A program made the translations under genes and the position numbers. Positions 1-8,913 of a DNA stretch of 38,865 nucleotides are shown piece after piece (positions within the stretch are counted from its first letter, which is position 1; the number at the start of each line of letters is the position of its first letter). This stretch comes from Phycisphaerales bacterium (GTDB taxonomy: Bacteria; Planctomycetota; Phycisphaerae; Phycisphaerales; SM1A02). The notes under the pieces were generated by a model. That model had not been told where the DNA came from, ran no database searches, and saw only the letters and a program-made list of their open reading frames with translations. The stretch is taken from contig SIAP01000021.1 in NCBI GenBank assembly GCA_009691725.1, positions 1 to 38,865 on the forward strand. The letters are read 5' to 3'.

Positions 1-2
1 CG

Positions 3-500
3 ACCGACGGATCGATCATCTCAAACACCGCACGTGGCCAATTTCCCGGTGTGGATACCGATGGCGAGATAGTCACGCAAGACAATGGATTGAAGTACAT
101 CGAACTCGTCACGGGAACCGGCGCGACGCCATCCGGTCCTGGCGCAGTTGTTGAAGTGCACTACACGGGATACCTCGTTGATGGAACGAAGTTTGACTCG
201 TCCGTCGATCGCGGCGCGCCTGCGTCATTTCCGCTGTCGAATGTCATCAAGGGATGGACTCAGGGAGTTGGATCGATGCAAGTTGGCGGCAAGCGCAAAC
301 TCATCATCCCCTACGACTTGGCATATGGAGCGGGCGGTCGTTCGCCCGTGATCCCCCCCAAGGCAACACTCATCTTCGATGTTGAGTTGCTGAAGATCGT
401 GAGCGACCCGGGAGCTCCTGCAGCACCCAAGGCACTGGACGAAAAGTTGAACGAAGAGCTGCCTGAACCGTCAGGCGAAAAGCCAGCGCCAAAGCAGTAA
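3..500 (+). CDS. FKBP-type peptidyl-prolyl cis-trans isomerase, 5' end outside window
   Basis: The frame is open to the left edge, so the gene starts upstream; the GTG at 51 is an internal codon and need not be the start. The visible protein is a single FKBP domain: 'VVEVHYTGYLVDGTKFDSS' followed by 'VIKGWTQGVGSMQVGGK', 'IPYDLAYG' and 'IPPKATLIFDVELLKI', all family hallmarks of the proline-isomerase pocket. A Pro/Ala/Glu-rich tail of about 30 residues follows. The family catalyses cis-trans isomerisation of Xaa-Pro bonds during protein folding, often in the envelope when a signal peptide is present, but the N-terminus cannot be seen here. The stop at 498-500 directly abuts the stop of the convergent lipoprotein gene at 501. 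Confidence 0.9.
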   Translation, partial: TDGSIISNTARGQFPGVDTDGEIVTQDNGLKYIELVTGTGATPSGPGAVVEVHYTGYLVDGTKFDSSVDRGAPASFPLSNVIKGWTQGVGSMQVGGKRKLIIPYDLAYGAGGRSPVIPPKATLIFDVELLKIVSDPGAPAAPKALDEKLNEELPEPSGEKPAPKQ

Positions 501-848
501 TCAATACTTTGGAGCTTCGACCGGAACACGCCCCGGAGGAGCTGATGGTGTAGTTGGTTGTGGCGGATCACCCTGCGGCTTCAGGAGGTCGTCCGCCATC
601 TTGCCGATCGCTGCATCGCGCTCTTCCATCTGCTGGCGCACGCGTACGGCACTGTCGCGTGCCTTGCCGAGATACGACTTGCTGCCGCCGTCTGGAACAG
701 TGTCGAAGGAAGACTGCTGCGGAGTTCCGGCGGGCGGGATTGGCGGCTGCTTCGATGCGCCGCGATCGACGCTCGGTTCGCAACCGACCGCGAGCATCGC
801 GACGAAAGAAAGGATCATGGAACCCGCGTGTGTCATGCTTCGCTTCAT
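501..848 (-). CDS. small predicted lipoprotein, function unknown
   Basis: 115 residues. The N-terminus reads MKRSMTHAG, then a hydrophobic stretch and a lipobox ending 'LAVGC', so the protein is probably lipidated at Cys23 and anchored in a membrane. The mature part is low-complexity (Pro, Gln, Ser) with a short charged, possibly helical stretch around 'RVRQQMEERDAAIGKMADDL', and a Pro-rich C-terminus. I recognise no domain. It is the last of three minus-strand genes (threonine aldolase, aminopeptidase, this one) and starts 20 bases after the aminopeptidase stop, so it may be co-transcribed. It meets the FKBP gene tail to tail with no intergenic base. Confidence 0.7.
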   Translation of the reverse strand: MKRSMTHAGSMILSFVAMLAVGCEPSVDRGASKQPPIPPAGTPQQSSFDTVPDGGSKSYLGKARDSAVRVRQQMEERDAAIGKMADDLLKPQGDPPQPTTPSAPPGRVPVEAPKY

Positions 849-868
849 GTCGTGATCGTAGCTCGCGG

Positions 869-1996
869 TCAGCTCGTCGCCAACTGGTCGGGGTTGAGTC
901 CCTTGAGATCATCCACGACGAAGAGGCCGTCGCGGCGGATCACCTCGCCGTCGAATGCAACGGTTCCGCCGCCGTAATCGGGTCGTTGGATGCAGACGAT
1001 GTCCCAGTGCACCTGGCTCGCATTGCCGTTGGGCGCTTCGTCGTAGCACTGTCCGGGAGTGAAGTGAAAACTGCCCGCAATCTTTTCATCAAAGAGTGTG
1101 TCCAGCATCGGCGTGAGAATCGCGGGGTTGAATCCCAAACTGAACTCGCCGATGTATCTCGCCCCCACATCCGAGTCGAGAATTGAATTGAGTTTCGCAT
1201 CCTCGCCATCGCATGTCGCCTTGACGATGCGTCCCTTCTCAAACTCGAAGCGAATGTTGTTGAAGACCGTTCCCTGATAGAGCGACGCCGTGTTGTATTG
1301 CAGCACGCCTTCCACGCTGTCGCGAATCGGCGCGGAGTAACACTCTCCATCTGGGATGTTGCACTCGCCGCAACAGGGGACCACGCCAACACCCTTGATC
1401 GAGAAACGCAGATCGGTGGGACCTGGTCCGACGATGTGCACTCGGTCGGCCTTGAGCATTCGCGTCACGAGCGGTCGCACAGCATGATCCATCGCCGTGT
1501 AGTCGACGCAGCAGACTCGAAAGTAATAGTCCTCGAAGTCGGCAGTGCTGCGTTTGGCAAGTTGCGCCATGCTCGGACTCGGCCAACGGAGGACGACCCA
1601 CTTTGTGTTCTTGACGCGCTGTTCGAGATGGACAGGCTTCTGATAGTGCGCGCCGAATGTCTTCACCTGAGTGTCCGCGATGCCTGACATCTCGTTGGCA
1701 TTGTTCGCCCCGCGCAATCCGACATACGCCTGCATCTGTTGCATGCGGTGAAGATCGCAGGCGGCCCATGCTTTGACTCCATCCTCCGACATTCCCTCTT
1801 GCAGTGCACGCATCACGCGTGTCGCACGCAATTCAACATGCGGATTCCCCCCAACTGCGAGCGTGGCGTCGACCAGCGCGAGCACCATTCCTTCCGGTAG
1901 ATCAAAGGCTTCGATGAGAATGTTCTCGCCGGCTTTGAGCCTGACCGAATGATTGATGATGGTGGAGGCGAGAGTCTGAAACCGAGGATCGTTCAT
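869..1996 (-). CDS. M29-family (AmpS/aminopeptidase T-like) metallo-aminopeptidase
   Basis: 375 residues from the ATG at 1996 (MNDPRFQTLAS). The open frame extends to 2119, but those extra residues are low-quality and would overlap the spacer, so I chose 1996. Family features: N-terminal 'INHSVRLKAGENILIEA', a central 'GECYSAPIRDSVEG' carrying the first metal-ligand Glu, 'GARYIGEFSLGFNP' carrying the second, then a His-rich segment ('SFHFTPGQCYDE', 'SQVHWDIV') supplying later ligands. M29 enzymes are cytoplasmic, dinuclear-metal aminopeptidases that remove N-terminal residues from peptides. The C-terminal 'CIQRPDYGGGTVAFDGEVI' differs from the classic '(I/D)GSPDLDIDG' ending, so substrate range is uncertain. 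No clear ribosome-binding site precedes the start. Confidence 0.85.
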   Translation of the reverse strand: MNDPRFQTLASTIINHSVRLKAGENILIEAFDLPEGMVLALVDATLAVGGNPHVELRATRVMRALQEGMSEDGVKAWAACDLHRMQQMQAYVGLRGANNANEMSGIADTQVKTFGAHYQKPVHLEQRVKNTKWVVLRWPSPSMAQLAKRSTADFEDYYFRVCCVDYTAMDHAVRPLVTRMLKADRVHIVGPGPTDLRFSIKGVGVVPCCGECNIPDGECYSAPIRDSVEGVLQYNTASLYQGTVFNNIRFEFEKGRIVKATCDGEDAKLNSILDSDVGARYIGEFSLGFNPAILTPMLDTLFDEKIAGSFHFTPGQCYDEAPNGNASQVHWDIVCIQRPDYGGGTVAFDGEVIRRDGLFVVDDLKGLNPDQLATS

Positions 1997-2057
1997 GGAT
2001 CGATCGTAGTGGCAGTTGTGGCAAGCGCACGCGGTGCCGCTGCGCCATCCAACGTGG

Positions 2058-3098
2058 TTACTGTCGTGCGGCGTGTCGAAGTGCCTCAACCGTGCGTTCG
2101 ATGACATCCTCAGGCACATCGAGGTGCATGACCGCGCGCACCCGTCGCGCTCCCATCGGGATCATCGCAACTCCCGCCGCGAGCAATCGGGCGCAGAATT
2201 CGCGCGCATCGCCGAGTGATGGAGCGAGGTCGAAGAACACCATGTTGGATTCGATCTCACGCAGCGGCGGATTCACGGTGACTCCCCAGATGCCATCCAT
2301 GCGATTGGCGAGTTCCTTCGCGCGGGTGTGATCGACGGCGAGTCGTTGGACATGATGATCGAGCGCATGAATCGCCGCAGCAGCAAGGAAACCACTCTGT
2401 CGCATCCCGCCGCCGAGCATCTTGCGAAAGCGCCGTGCGCGGTCGATCAGATCTCGTGGTCCAACGAGTGCGCTTCCCACCGGCGCACCGAGTGCCTTCG
2501 AGAAGCACACGCTGACTGAGTCCGCATCACGCACGAACTCAGCCGCCGAATACCCCGCGGCCGCGCACGCATTGAAGAGGCGTGCGCCATCGACATGCAC
2601 CGCGAGTCCATGCTCGCGAGCCGCGGCACTGACGGCGCGAAACTGGGAGATGGGCCAGACCGAACCACCGCCACGATTGTGCGTGTTTTCAACGACGACG
2701 AGTCTCGACCTGGGAGAATGAATGTCGCGATTGCGGATCGCAGCATGGACGGCGTCCGCGTCAAAGAGTCCGCGTGCGCCATCGAGTGGTCGAATCATGC
2801 ACCCCGAGAGAGCGGCCGGCGCGCCCGTTTCATAGTGAATGATGTGGCTCTCGCCGTGCGCAATGATTTCATCGCCCGATTCGCAGTGACATCGAATGGC
2901 CAGTTGATTCGCCATCGTTCCGCTGGGTACAAAGAGCCCCGCCTCCTTGCCGAGCATCGCCGCGATTGTGCGTTCGAGCGTGGTGACGGCGGAGTCGTCC
3001 CCGAGCACATCATCGCCCAATGGCGCAGCCATCATCGCAGCGCGCATCGCTGGGGTTGGTTGAGTGACGGTGTCGCTTCGTAGATCAATCACGGGCAT
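2058..3098 (-). CDS. ltaE: low-specificity L-threonine aldolase (PLP enzyme)
   Basis: 346 residues from the ATG at 3098; upstream in-frame sequence runs antisense into queC and is not protein-like. The sequence opens with the family signature 'IDLRSDTVTQPTPAMRAAM' and 'GDDVLGDD'. Other marks are 'VPSGTMANQLA' for phosphate binding, 'HGESHI' with His85 expected to stack on the cofactor, 'ENTHNRGGG', Asp170 in 'VHVDGARLFN' for the pyridine nitrogen, and Lys201 in 'CFSKALGAPVGS' for the Schiff base. The reaction cleaves L-threonine or L-allo-threonine to glycine and acetaldehyde. It heads a minus-strand group with the aminopeptidase 61 bases downstream, and is divergent from queC across 37 bases that must hold both promoters. 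Confidence 0.93.
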   Translation of the reverse strand: MPVIDLRSDTVTQPTPAMRAAMMAAPLGDDVLGDDSAVTTLERTIAAMLGKEAGLFVPSGTMANQLAIRCHCESGDEIIAHGESHIIHYETGAPAALSGCMIRPLDGARGLFDADAVHAAIRNRDIHSPRSRLVVVENTHNRGGGSVWPISQFRAVSAAAREHGLAVHVDGARLFNACAAAGYSAAEFVRDADSVSVCFSKALGAPVGSALVGPRDLIDRARRFRKMLGGGMRQSGFLAAAAIHALDHHVQRLAVDHTRAKELANRMDGIWGVTVNPPLREIESNMVFFDLAPSLGDAREFCARLLAAGVAMIPMGARRVRAVMHLDVPEDVIERTVEALRHAARQ

Positions 3099-3135
3099 GA
3101 CTCGAATCGTAGCGATTGCTCTACGCTGTTCGGTG

Positions 3136-3837
3136 ATGGCACCACGAGCAGTCGTCCTTCTTTCAGGTGGAATGGATTCCGCTGTGGTGCTTGCGTGGAT
3201 GGTGCGCGAGGGATTTGAGTGCATTGCGTTGACCTTCGACTATGGACAGCGCCATCACATCGAACTGGAGTGTGCACGCACAGTCGCAGCGCAGTGCGGG
3301 GTGATTGAACACCTCGTTCAGCGGATCGATCTACGCGCGGTGGGGGCGAGTGCGCTCACAGCAGACATTGATGTCCCCAAGGATCGCGATCAGAGCACAC
3401 TATCGAACGAGATTCCGGTCACCTATGTTCCGGCGCGAAACACACTCTTTCTGAGTTTCGCACTCGCGCTGGCGGAATCGCGCGGCGCACAGGCCATCGC
3501 ACTGGGCGTGAATGCAGTCGATTACTCGGGCTACCCAGATTGCCGTGGCGCATTCCTCGCCGCCTTCTCGACACTCGCAAATCTCGCAACGCGCGAGGGG
3601 GTCGAGGCGGCTGCGCGCGGTGAGTGCGCATTCACAATTGTCGCGCCACTCATCGACCTCTCGAAGAAACAGATCATCCAACTCGGCCGCGAACTCGGCG
3701 TCGACTTCGATTCAACGATTAGTTGCTACGACCCCTCTGCGCAGGGCGCAGCATGCGGTCGATGCGATGCGTGCATGCTGCGTGCGCGGGGATTTGCGGA
3801 GGCGGCAAGCGCCGCGCTCACACATCCAAATTCTTGA
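3136..3837 (+). CDS. queC: 7-cyano-7-deazaguanine (preQ0) synthase QueC
   Basis: 233 residues from the ATG at 3136 (MAPRAVVLLSGG). An in-frame ATG at 3064 would run back over the divergent aldolase start, so I reject it. The PP-loop ATP pyrophosphatase motif 'LLSGGMDSAVVLAW' is at the N-terminus, followed by 'TFDYGQRH', 'VPARNTLFLSFALALAE' and 'GVNAVDYSGYPDCR', all typical of QueC. The C-terminus has the zinc-binding cysteine cluster 'CYDPSAQGAACGRCDACMLR'. QueC converts 7-carboxy-7-deazaguanine to preQ0 using ATP and ammonia, for queuosine tRNA modification. No other queuosine gene is visible nearby. Its last 20 bases overlap the 3' end of gyrB on the other strand. Confidence 0.96.
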   Translation: MAPRAVVLLSGGMDSAVVLAWMVREGFECIALTFDYGQRHHIELECARTVAAQCGVIEHLVQRIDLRAVGASALTADIDVPKDRDQSTLSNEIPVTYVPARNTLFLSFALALAESRGAQAIALGVNAVDYSGYPDCRGAFLAAFSTLANLATREGVEAAARGECAFTIVAPLIDLSKKQIIQLGRELGVDFDSTISCYDPSAQGAACGRCDACMLRARGFAEAASAALTHPNS

Positions 3838-6316
3838 CTTCGAGCGCATATTTTTCGATATACGCGCGACGGGGCTCAACCTCTTCACCCATCAACGTTG
3901 AAAAGAGGTTGCACGCCTCGGCGGCGGTTTCGATGGTCACGCGAAGCAATGTGCGCCGCGCAGGGTCCATGGTGGTTTCCCAGAGTTGTTCAGGTTCCAT
4001 TTCGCCCAGACCCTTGAACCGTTTGATTTCGATGCCCTTTCGACCGCACTCGTGCAGTGTCTTCATGATGCTTGCAACATTGCCAGTCTCCGCGAGTGTT
4101 GGCTCGCCGCGCTCTGGAGTGATCACCCAACCATACTTCGAGGGCATCTTCTCGCCAGTCACAGATACCTCTTGGATCAATCCGTAGTCATCGATGTCGA
4201 TTCCAAACTCGAGAAGTTGCGCGAAGATGCGCTCGAGCTCGCTGGTTTCATGCATCTGCCGAAGCGACGCGACGACATCGCGCGATGGAACCGCGGAAAG
4301 ATCATCGAGCACCATGCCGCGCTCAGTGACCGCCGCGTGCGCTTCCTGTTCGCTCCACGCCATGAGGTCGCCGCCACGCCAGACAACATGATGGGATGGC
4401 AATCGGCTCGACCCTGCTGGATCCTTGCTCCGCGCCTCGAGCAATTGTTGAAATGGAATACCGCGCCGTTGCACAACGCCGCTGAGATCTTCCAGTCTGT
4501 GCAACAGTCGGAGTGCCTTCTTCAAATCGTCGCCATCGAGAGTGCGCGTCGTTTCACCCGTCTCATTGCGAACCACGAAGACCGCGTGCTTGAGCGCCAG
4601 CTCGGCAAGCGTGTCATTCATCTGGCGGTCGTTGAGAACGTACTTGCTGGACTTGCCGCGAATCACCTGATAGAGCGGCGGTTGCGCGATGTAAATGCGA
4701 CCTTGTCGCACCAATTCGTACATCTGACGGAAGAAGAAGGTCAGGAGAAGCGTACGAATGTGGCTCCCGTCGACATCCGCGTCGGTCATGATGATGACGC
4801 GACCATAGCGCAACTTCGCTGGATCCAGGTCTGGACCGATGCCGCACTGCAAGGCTTGGATGAGCGTTTGGATTTCTTCAAATCCAAGGATCTTGTCCAG
4901 CCGGCACTTTTCCACATTCAACAGTTTTCCGCGCAGGGGCAAGATGGCCTGATGGACATGGTCGCGTCCACCCTTGGCACTCCCGCCTGCGCTGTCCCCC
5001 TCGACGAGGAAGATCTCGGTGGACTCGACATCATCGCTCGAGCAATCGGAAAGTTTCTGCGGAAGTGCGCTATCACCGAGCGCTCCCTTGCGCTTGATGA
5101 GCTCGCGCGCCTTGCGCGCAGCTTCGCGCGCCTCTGCGGCCAAGATCGCTCGGTGGCAGATCAACTTGGCTTCCTTGGGATTCTTGTCGAGCCACGCTGT
5201 GAGTTCTTCAGCCACGACAGAACTCACGAAGCTTTCGATTTCTTCGTTGAGGAGTTTTTCCTTGGTCTGATTGTTGAACTGCGGATTCGGCAGTTTCACG
5301 CTCACCACGACTGTGAGCCCCTCGCGCAAGTCATCGCCGCTTGGGACCAGATCCTTCAGGATTCCCTCGCGCTTCGCGTATCCGTTGACCACTCGGGTGA
5401 GTGCGGACTTGAAGCCTTGCACATGCGTTCCACCATCCGGATTGCGGATGTTGTTGCCGAATGCCAGCATGTTTTCAGCGGTGGCATCGGTGTACTGCAA
5501 TGCGATGTCGCATTGGAGCGATCGAGCTTCGTCCGTCCGACGGATACCGATGCATGAACTCTGCACCACCTTCGTGTCGTTGAGCCATCGAACATACCCA
5601 GTGATCCCGTCTTCATCGCGAAAGGTGACATCGCGTTGTTTCCCATCGGCGTCAACATGCTCATCGACGAACCGAATGTTGACTCCCGGATTGAGGAAGG
5701 AGAGTTCGCGCAGTCGTGACTCAAGCATGTCTGCGCGGAACTGCGTGTCAGGGAAGATCTCGGGATCTGGCAGAAAGGTCATCCGAGTCCCAGTTGCGGT
5801 CACGCCAGAATCTTTGATCTTGTGAAGTCGCTTGACACACACGCCCCGCTCAAATGCGATTCCCCATGAGGCGCCATCCTTATGCACTTCCACTTCGGTC
5901 CATGCGCTCAGCGCGTTGACGCACTTCACGCCAACGCCGTGCAGTCCGCCCGAGACCTTGTACGCATTGTTGTCAAACTTGCCGCCGGCGTGGAGTTCCG
6001 TCAAGATCACTTCGACGGCAGGTCGACCATCGATCTTTGGATTCTCACTCTTCATCAAATCGACGGGCATTCCTCGACCGTCATCGATGACCGTGCACGA
6101 GCCGTCGACACCGAGTCGCACGAGCACTTGGGTTGCAAATCCAGCCATCGTTTCATCAATGGAGTTATCAACGCATTCGTAGACGAGGTGGTGGAGCGCA
6201 CTGAGCCCCGTGCCCCCGACATACATTCCAGGACGCTTGCGGATGGCCTCCAAACCCTCCAGAACCTGGATGTCTTCGGCGGTGTAACTACTCTCGGACT
6301 CTGCGTGCGCGCTCAT
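3818..6316 (-). CDS. gyrB: DNA gyrase subunit B
   Basis: 832 residues, in the normal range for the family. The GHKL ATPase domain shows 'EAIRKRPGMYVGG', the Asn-containing 'ECVDNSIDE', 'DDGRGMPVD' and 'GGLHGVGVKCVNALS'. The transducer region holds the 'QTKEKL' element. The TOPRIM domain shows 'EGDSAGGSAKGGRD' and the acidic metal site 'MTDADVDGSHIRTLLL'. The C-terminus has 'RFKGLGEMEPEQLWETTMDP', the segment that contacts GyrA. With GyrA it introduces negative supercoils using ATP; gyrA is not in this window. The start ATG at 6316 gives the expected length before the first motif. A region of roughly 130 residues between TOPRIM and the C-terminal element is less conserved, which is common in this family. 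Confidence 0.98.
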   Translation of the reverse strand: MSAHAESESSYTAEDIQVLEGLEAIRKRPGMYVGGTGLSALHHLVYECVDNSIDETMAGFATQVLVRLGVDGSCTVIDDGRGMPVDLMKSENPKIDGRPAVEVILTELHAGGKFDNNAYKVSGGLHGVGVKCVNALSAWTEVEVHKDGASWGIAFERGVCVKRLHKIKDSGVTATGTRMTFLPDPEIFPDTQFRADMLESRLRELSFLNPGVNIRFVDEHVDADGKQRDVTFRDEDGITGYVRWLNDTKVVQSSCIGIRRTDEARSLQCDIALQYTDATAENMLAFGNNIRNPDGGTHVQGFKSALTRVVNGYAKREGILKDLVPSGDDLREGLTVVVSVKLPNPQFNNQTKEKLLNEEIESFVSSVVAEELTAWLDKNPKEAKLICHRAILAAEAREAARKARELIKRKGALGDSALPQKLSDCSSDDVESTEIFLVEGDSAGGSAKGGRDHVHQAILPLRGKLLNVEKCRLDKILGFEEIQTLIQALQCGIGPDLDPAKLRYGRVIIMTDADVDGSHIRTLLLTFFFRQMYELVRQGRIYIAQPPLYQVIRGKSSKYVLNDRQMNDTLAELALKHAVFVVRNETGETTRTLDGDDLKKALRLLHRLEDLSGVVQRRGIPFQQLLEARSKDPAGSSRLPSHHVVWRGGDLMAWSEQEAHAAVTERGMVLDDLSAVPSRDVVASLRQMHETSELERIFAQLLEFGIDIDDYGLIQEVSVTGEKMPSKYGWVITPERGEPTLAETGNVASIMKTLHECGRKGIEIKRFKGLGEMEPEQLWETTMDPARRTLLRVTIETAAEACNLFSTLMGEEVEPRRAYIEKYALEVKNLDV

Positions 6317-6423
6317 AAATAATGTGGGGAAAACAGCCCGTTCATTCTACCCGAACACACGCCCAAGCGGCGGCGTAAACTGGAGTCGATGATGGATTTG
6401 GGTCGATACATCGAACTCTGCGC

Positions 6424-7155
6424 ATGACTAATTTGGATCCCAACGATACACCCTGCGAAGGGAAGAAGGACGGGCTGCCGCCGATCGCGCGTCGCAGCAT
6501 TCTTCTTGTTGGACTGGGACTTCTTGCTGGATGCGCAACAACCGGATCGAAGTCCGTCAGGATGCCCGGACCTCTCTGGCCAGACGCCAAACTCTTCACG
6601 CCCACGGCACCGGTTGCTCCCGCCGCACCGCTTGCGCCTGCGCGGGTACTCGCTGGAGTGATTCCGCGCAGCGCGTGGACGAAGGGAACTCCGCAACTGG
6701 ACAACATCGATCCGATGCTCCCTGTTCGTTGGATCACAATTCATCACGATGGGATGACGCCATTCCTCGCGACCGATTACGCATCATGTGTGGGGCGCAT
6801 CGAGTTGATTCGGAATGGCCATCGCGGCAAGGGGTGGGCGGACATTGGCTATCACTTCATTGTGGATCGGTCTGGTCGGGTGTGGGAGGGTCGCGATCTG
6901 CGCTATCAGGGAGCGCATGTGAAGGATCAGAATGAGGGGAATCTTGGAATTCTGTGCATGGGGAACTTCGATCAACAAACACCGAGTTTGGCGCAGCTTG
7001 TGGCGCTTGACCGACACCTGCGCTTGTGCATGGTGAAGTACAAAGTGAAGGCGTCGCAGGTGCGATCGCATCAGGAATGGGCGAGCGCGAAGACTGCGTG
7101 CCCGGGGCGAAACTTGCAGTCGAAGATGAATGGAATCCGTCGCGCGATCGCGTGA
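6424..7155 (+). CDS. N-acetylmuramoyl-L-alanine amidase (PGRP/amidase_2 type), Tat-like lipoprotein
   Basis: 243 residues. The N-terminus has 'IARRSILLVGLGLLAGC': a twin arginine at 23-24, a hydrophobic core and a lipobox Cys37, which suggests export as a lipoprotein, possibly by the Tat route. An Ala/Pro-rich linker follows (residues 57-75). The catalytic domain shows 'VRWITIHHDGM' (first zinc His, 107 or 108), 'GWADIGYHFIVDRSGRVWEGR' split over 138-157 with Tyr143, and 'SHQEWASAKTACPG' with His216 and Cys226. These match the zinc amidase family that cuts the MurNAc-L-Ala bond in peptidoglycan. Its role is probably cell-wall turnover or muropeptide recycling. It is divergent from gyrB across 107 bases and looks monocistronic. 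Confidence 0.9.
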   Translation: MTNLDPNDTPCEGKKDGLPPIARRSILLVGLGLLAGCATTGSKSVRMPGPLWPDAKLFTPTAPVAPAAPLAPARVLAGVIPRSAWTKGTPQLDNIDPMLPVRWITIHHDGMTPFLATDYASCVGRIELIRNGHRGKGWADIGYHFIVDRSGRVWEGRDLRYQGAHVKDQNEGNLGILCMGNFDQQTPSLAQLVALDRHLRLCMVKYKVKASQVRSHQEWASAKTACPGRNLQSKMNGIRRAIA

Positions 7156-7206
7156 CGATGACTCGACGCGGGTCCGACGATGGCGTGGCGAGCGCCGTGC
7201 GATGAC

Positions 7207-7371
7207 TTACTGCATCTTTTCGCGACCCGCGCGTGCGCGCTCATCATCGGCATCGAGCTTTGCTTGAAACTTCGAGTCGCATGACTCCTGCCGCTGCACC
7301 ACCTTCCACACGATGATCCCGATGGCGATCATGCTGACGACTGCGACGAAGATGGAAAAGACCACATACAC
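7207..7371 (-). CDS. 54-residue predicted membrane protein behind xylB
   Basis: A short frame starting at GTG 7371 (or GTG 7365) and ending at TAA 7207-7209. The first 22 residues are almost wholly hydrophobic (VYVVFSIFVAVVSMIAIGII), ending in Trp-Lys, then a charged tail rich in Lys, Arg, Asp and Glu with one Cys. This is the layout of a single-pass membrane protein with a cytoplasmic tail. It begins 4 bases after the xylulokinase stop on the same strand, so translation could be coupled. No homologue is recognised and the start codon is not ATG, so it may be non-coding. The clear hydrophobic/charged split is the main evidence. Confidence 0.5.
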   Translation of the reverse strand: MYVVFSIFVAVVSMIAIGIIVWKVVQRQESCDSKFQAKLDADDERARAGREKMQ

Positions 7372-7375
7372 GCTT

Positions 7376-8905
7376 CTACTGTAGTGGGATCGCTGCGCGA
7401 AACCACGGCGTCAGCGCGCGATATGCGGCGGCGTAGCGAGCGGCGATGGGAACACATGCCGCTGCGCCATCGCTGACAGTCGTCCCGTTCGATTCCGCAA
7501 TCGAAGCGGTGGCCGCATCGACGCTCGACCAGAGTCCACTTCCAACTCCCGCAAGAAGCGCAGCGCCGTAGGCAGCGCCATCTGGTTGGGTGACCGTTGC
7601 GCTCTCGATCCCGAACGCGTCCGTCAAGAGTTGACGCCAGAGCGCACTGCGCGCACCACCCCCAGAGAGTCGAACGCGATCAGTGCGCGCTCCACTCGCA
7701 CGCACGAGCGCGAGGACTTCCGCGAGGGAACAGGTCACACCTTCGAGAATCGCTCGGGTGAGATGTGCCCGTGTTGTTCTGTGCGAGATTCCGAGAAAGA
7801 CGCCGCGTGCGTGCGCATCCGCGTGCGGCGTGCGTTCGCCAGAGAGATACGGGAGGAATGTCACGCCCTCGCAACCCTGCGGCGCACACGATGCTTCGTC
7901 GATCATGACTTCGTAGGGGTCGACACCTCGTTGGCGAGCGAGTGCGACGAGATCCGCGCACATGGTGTCGCGCCACCATCGCATGCTTCCACCAGCAGAG
8001 AGTGTGACTCCCATCAAGTGCCATCGGCTGGGAACCGCGTGGCAAAAGGCGTGCAACACGCCATCTGGAGTTGGGCGCCATGTGTGTGTGGTTGCGAAGA
8101 CCACGCCACTGGTACCGACGGTGCATGCGACCGATCCTTCATGCACGATTCCTGTGCCAACTGCCTGCGCCGCTTGATCGCCGGCGCCGGCGACAACTGG
8201 CGTTCCGATGGGCAATCCAGTGGCCAGTGCGCCAGCTTCGTGCACGCGCGATGTGATCGTCTGCGACTCGAAAACTTCTGGAAGCAGATCGCTGCGAAGA
8301 GAGAGCGCGTCGCACATCTGCGATGACCAGCGCCGATGCTCGCAGTCAAAGAACAAGGTGCCAGACGCATCAGAGACATCCGTGTGTGTCGCGCCAGTCA
8401 GTCGCAAGCGGATGAAGTCCTTGGGGAGCATCAAGGCGTGCGCACGCTGAAGCGCATCTGGTTGATGCTCGCGCAACCACAACAGTTTTGGCGCGGTGAA
8501 TCCGCAGAGCAATCTGTTACCCGTCCACTGCCAAATGCACTGCGGGGTGAGTTCCTGTTCGACGCGTTCACACACCTGTGCGGTGCGTTGATCGTTCCAC
8601 ATGAGCGCTGGACACGTCGGCGCACCACCGCGATCAGTGAGCACCAAACCGTGCATTTGTCCGGCAATTCCGACCGATTCGATGCGAGCGGATTCGACCA
8701 ATGGATGCGCAGTCAGTGTGCGAAGCGCTGCACAGGTTGCTCTCCACCACACAGCGGGATCCGTTTGCGCCCAGCTCGGTTGTGGCGAATCGAAGTTGTA
8801 TTCCACGGCGGACTGCGCAACAACAACTCCACATCCGTTCACTGCGATCGCCTTGAGTGAGCCTGTTCCGACATCAATCCCAATACAGAGTGGAGCGTGG
8901 TTCAA
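7376..8905 (-). CDS. xylB: xylulokinase (FGGY carbohydrate kinase)
   Basis: 509 residues from a TTG at 8905 (MNHAPLCIGIDVGTG). Longer in-frame extensions lie over the upstream redoxin gene and are not protein-like; an AGGT element sits about 8 bases before the TTG. Motifs: 'IGIDVGTGSLKAIAV' for phosphate binding with Asp11, 'GQMHGLVL' typical of xylulokinases, 'LMWNDQRT', and 'AGAGDQAAQAVGTG' with the catalytic base Asp243. 'LSGGGARSALWRQLLTDAFG' and 'GAAYGAALLAG' mark the C-terminal ATPase half. It phosphorylates D-xylulose to xylulose 5-phosphate. It lies 8 bases behind the redoxin gene, divergent from a symporter and a beta-mannosidase, which points to a sugar-use cluster. Confidence 0.92.
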   Translation of the reverse strand: MNHAPLCIGIDVGTGSLKAIAVNGCGVVVAQSAVEYNFDSPQPSWAQTDPAVWWRATCAALRTLTAHPLVESARIESVGIAGQMHGLVLTDRGGAPTCPALMWNDQRTAQVCERVEQELTPQCIWQWTGNRLLCGFTAPKLLWLREHQPDALQRAHALMLPKDFIRLRLTGATHTDVSDASGTLFFDCEHRRWSSQMCDALSLRSDLLPEVFESQTITSRVHEAGALATGLPIGTPVVAGAGDQAAQAVGTGIVHEGSVACTVGTSGVVFATTHTWRPTPDGVLHAFCHAVPSRWHLMGVTLSAGGSMRWWRDTMCADLVALARQRGVDPYEVMIDEASCAPQGCEGVTFLPYLSGERTPHADAHARGVFLGISHRTTRAHLTRAILEGVTCSLAEVLALVRASGARTDRVRLSGGGARSALWRQLLTDAFGIESATVTQPDGAAYGAALLAGVGSGLWSSVDAATASIAESNGTTVSDGAAACVPIAARYAAAYRALTPWFRAAIPLQ

Positions 8906-8913
8906 GGCGTGAC

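Noticed and set aside
3986..5557. A 523-codon plus-strand frame opposite gyrB
   Set aside because: It lies wholly antisense to a canonical gyrB, has no recognisable domain and no ribosome site; long antisense frames arise from codon bias in GC-rich genes.
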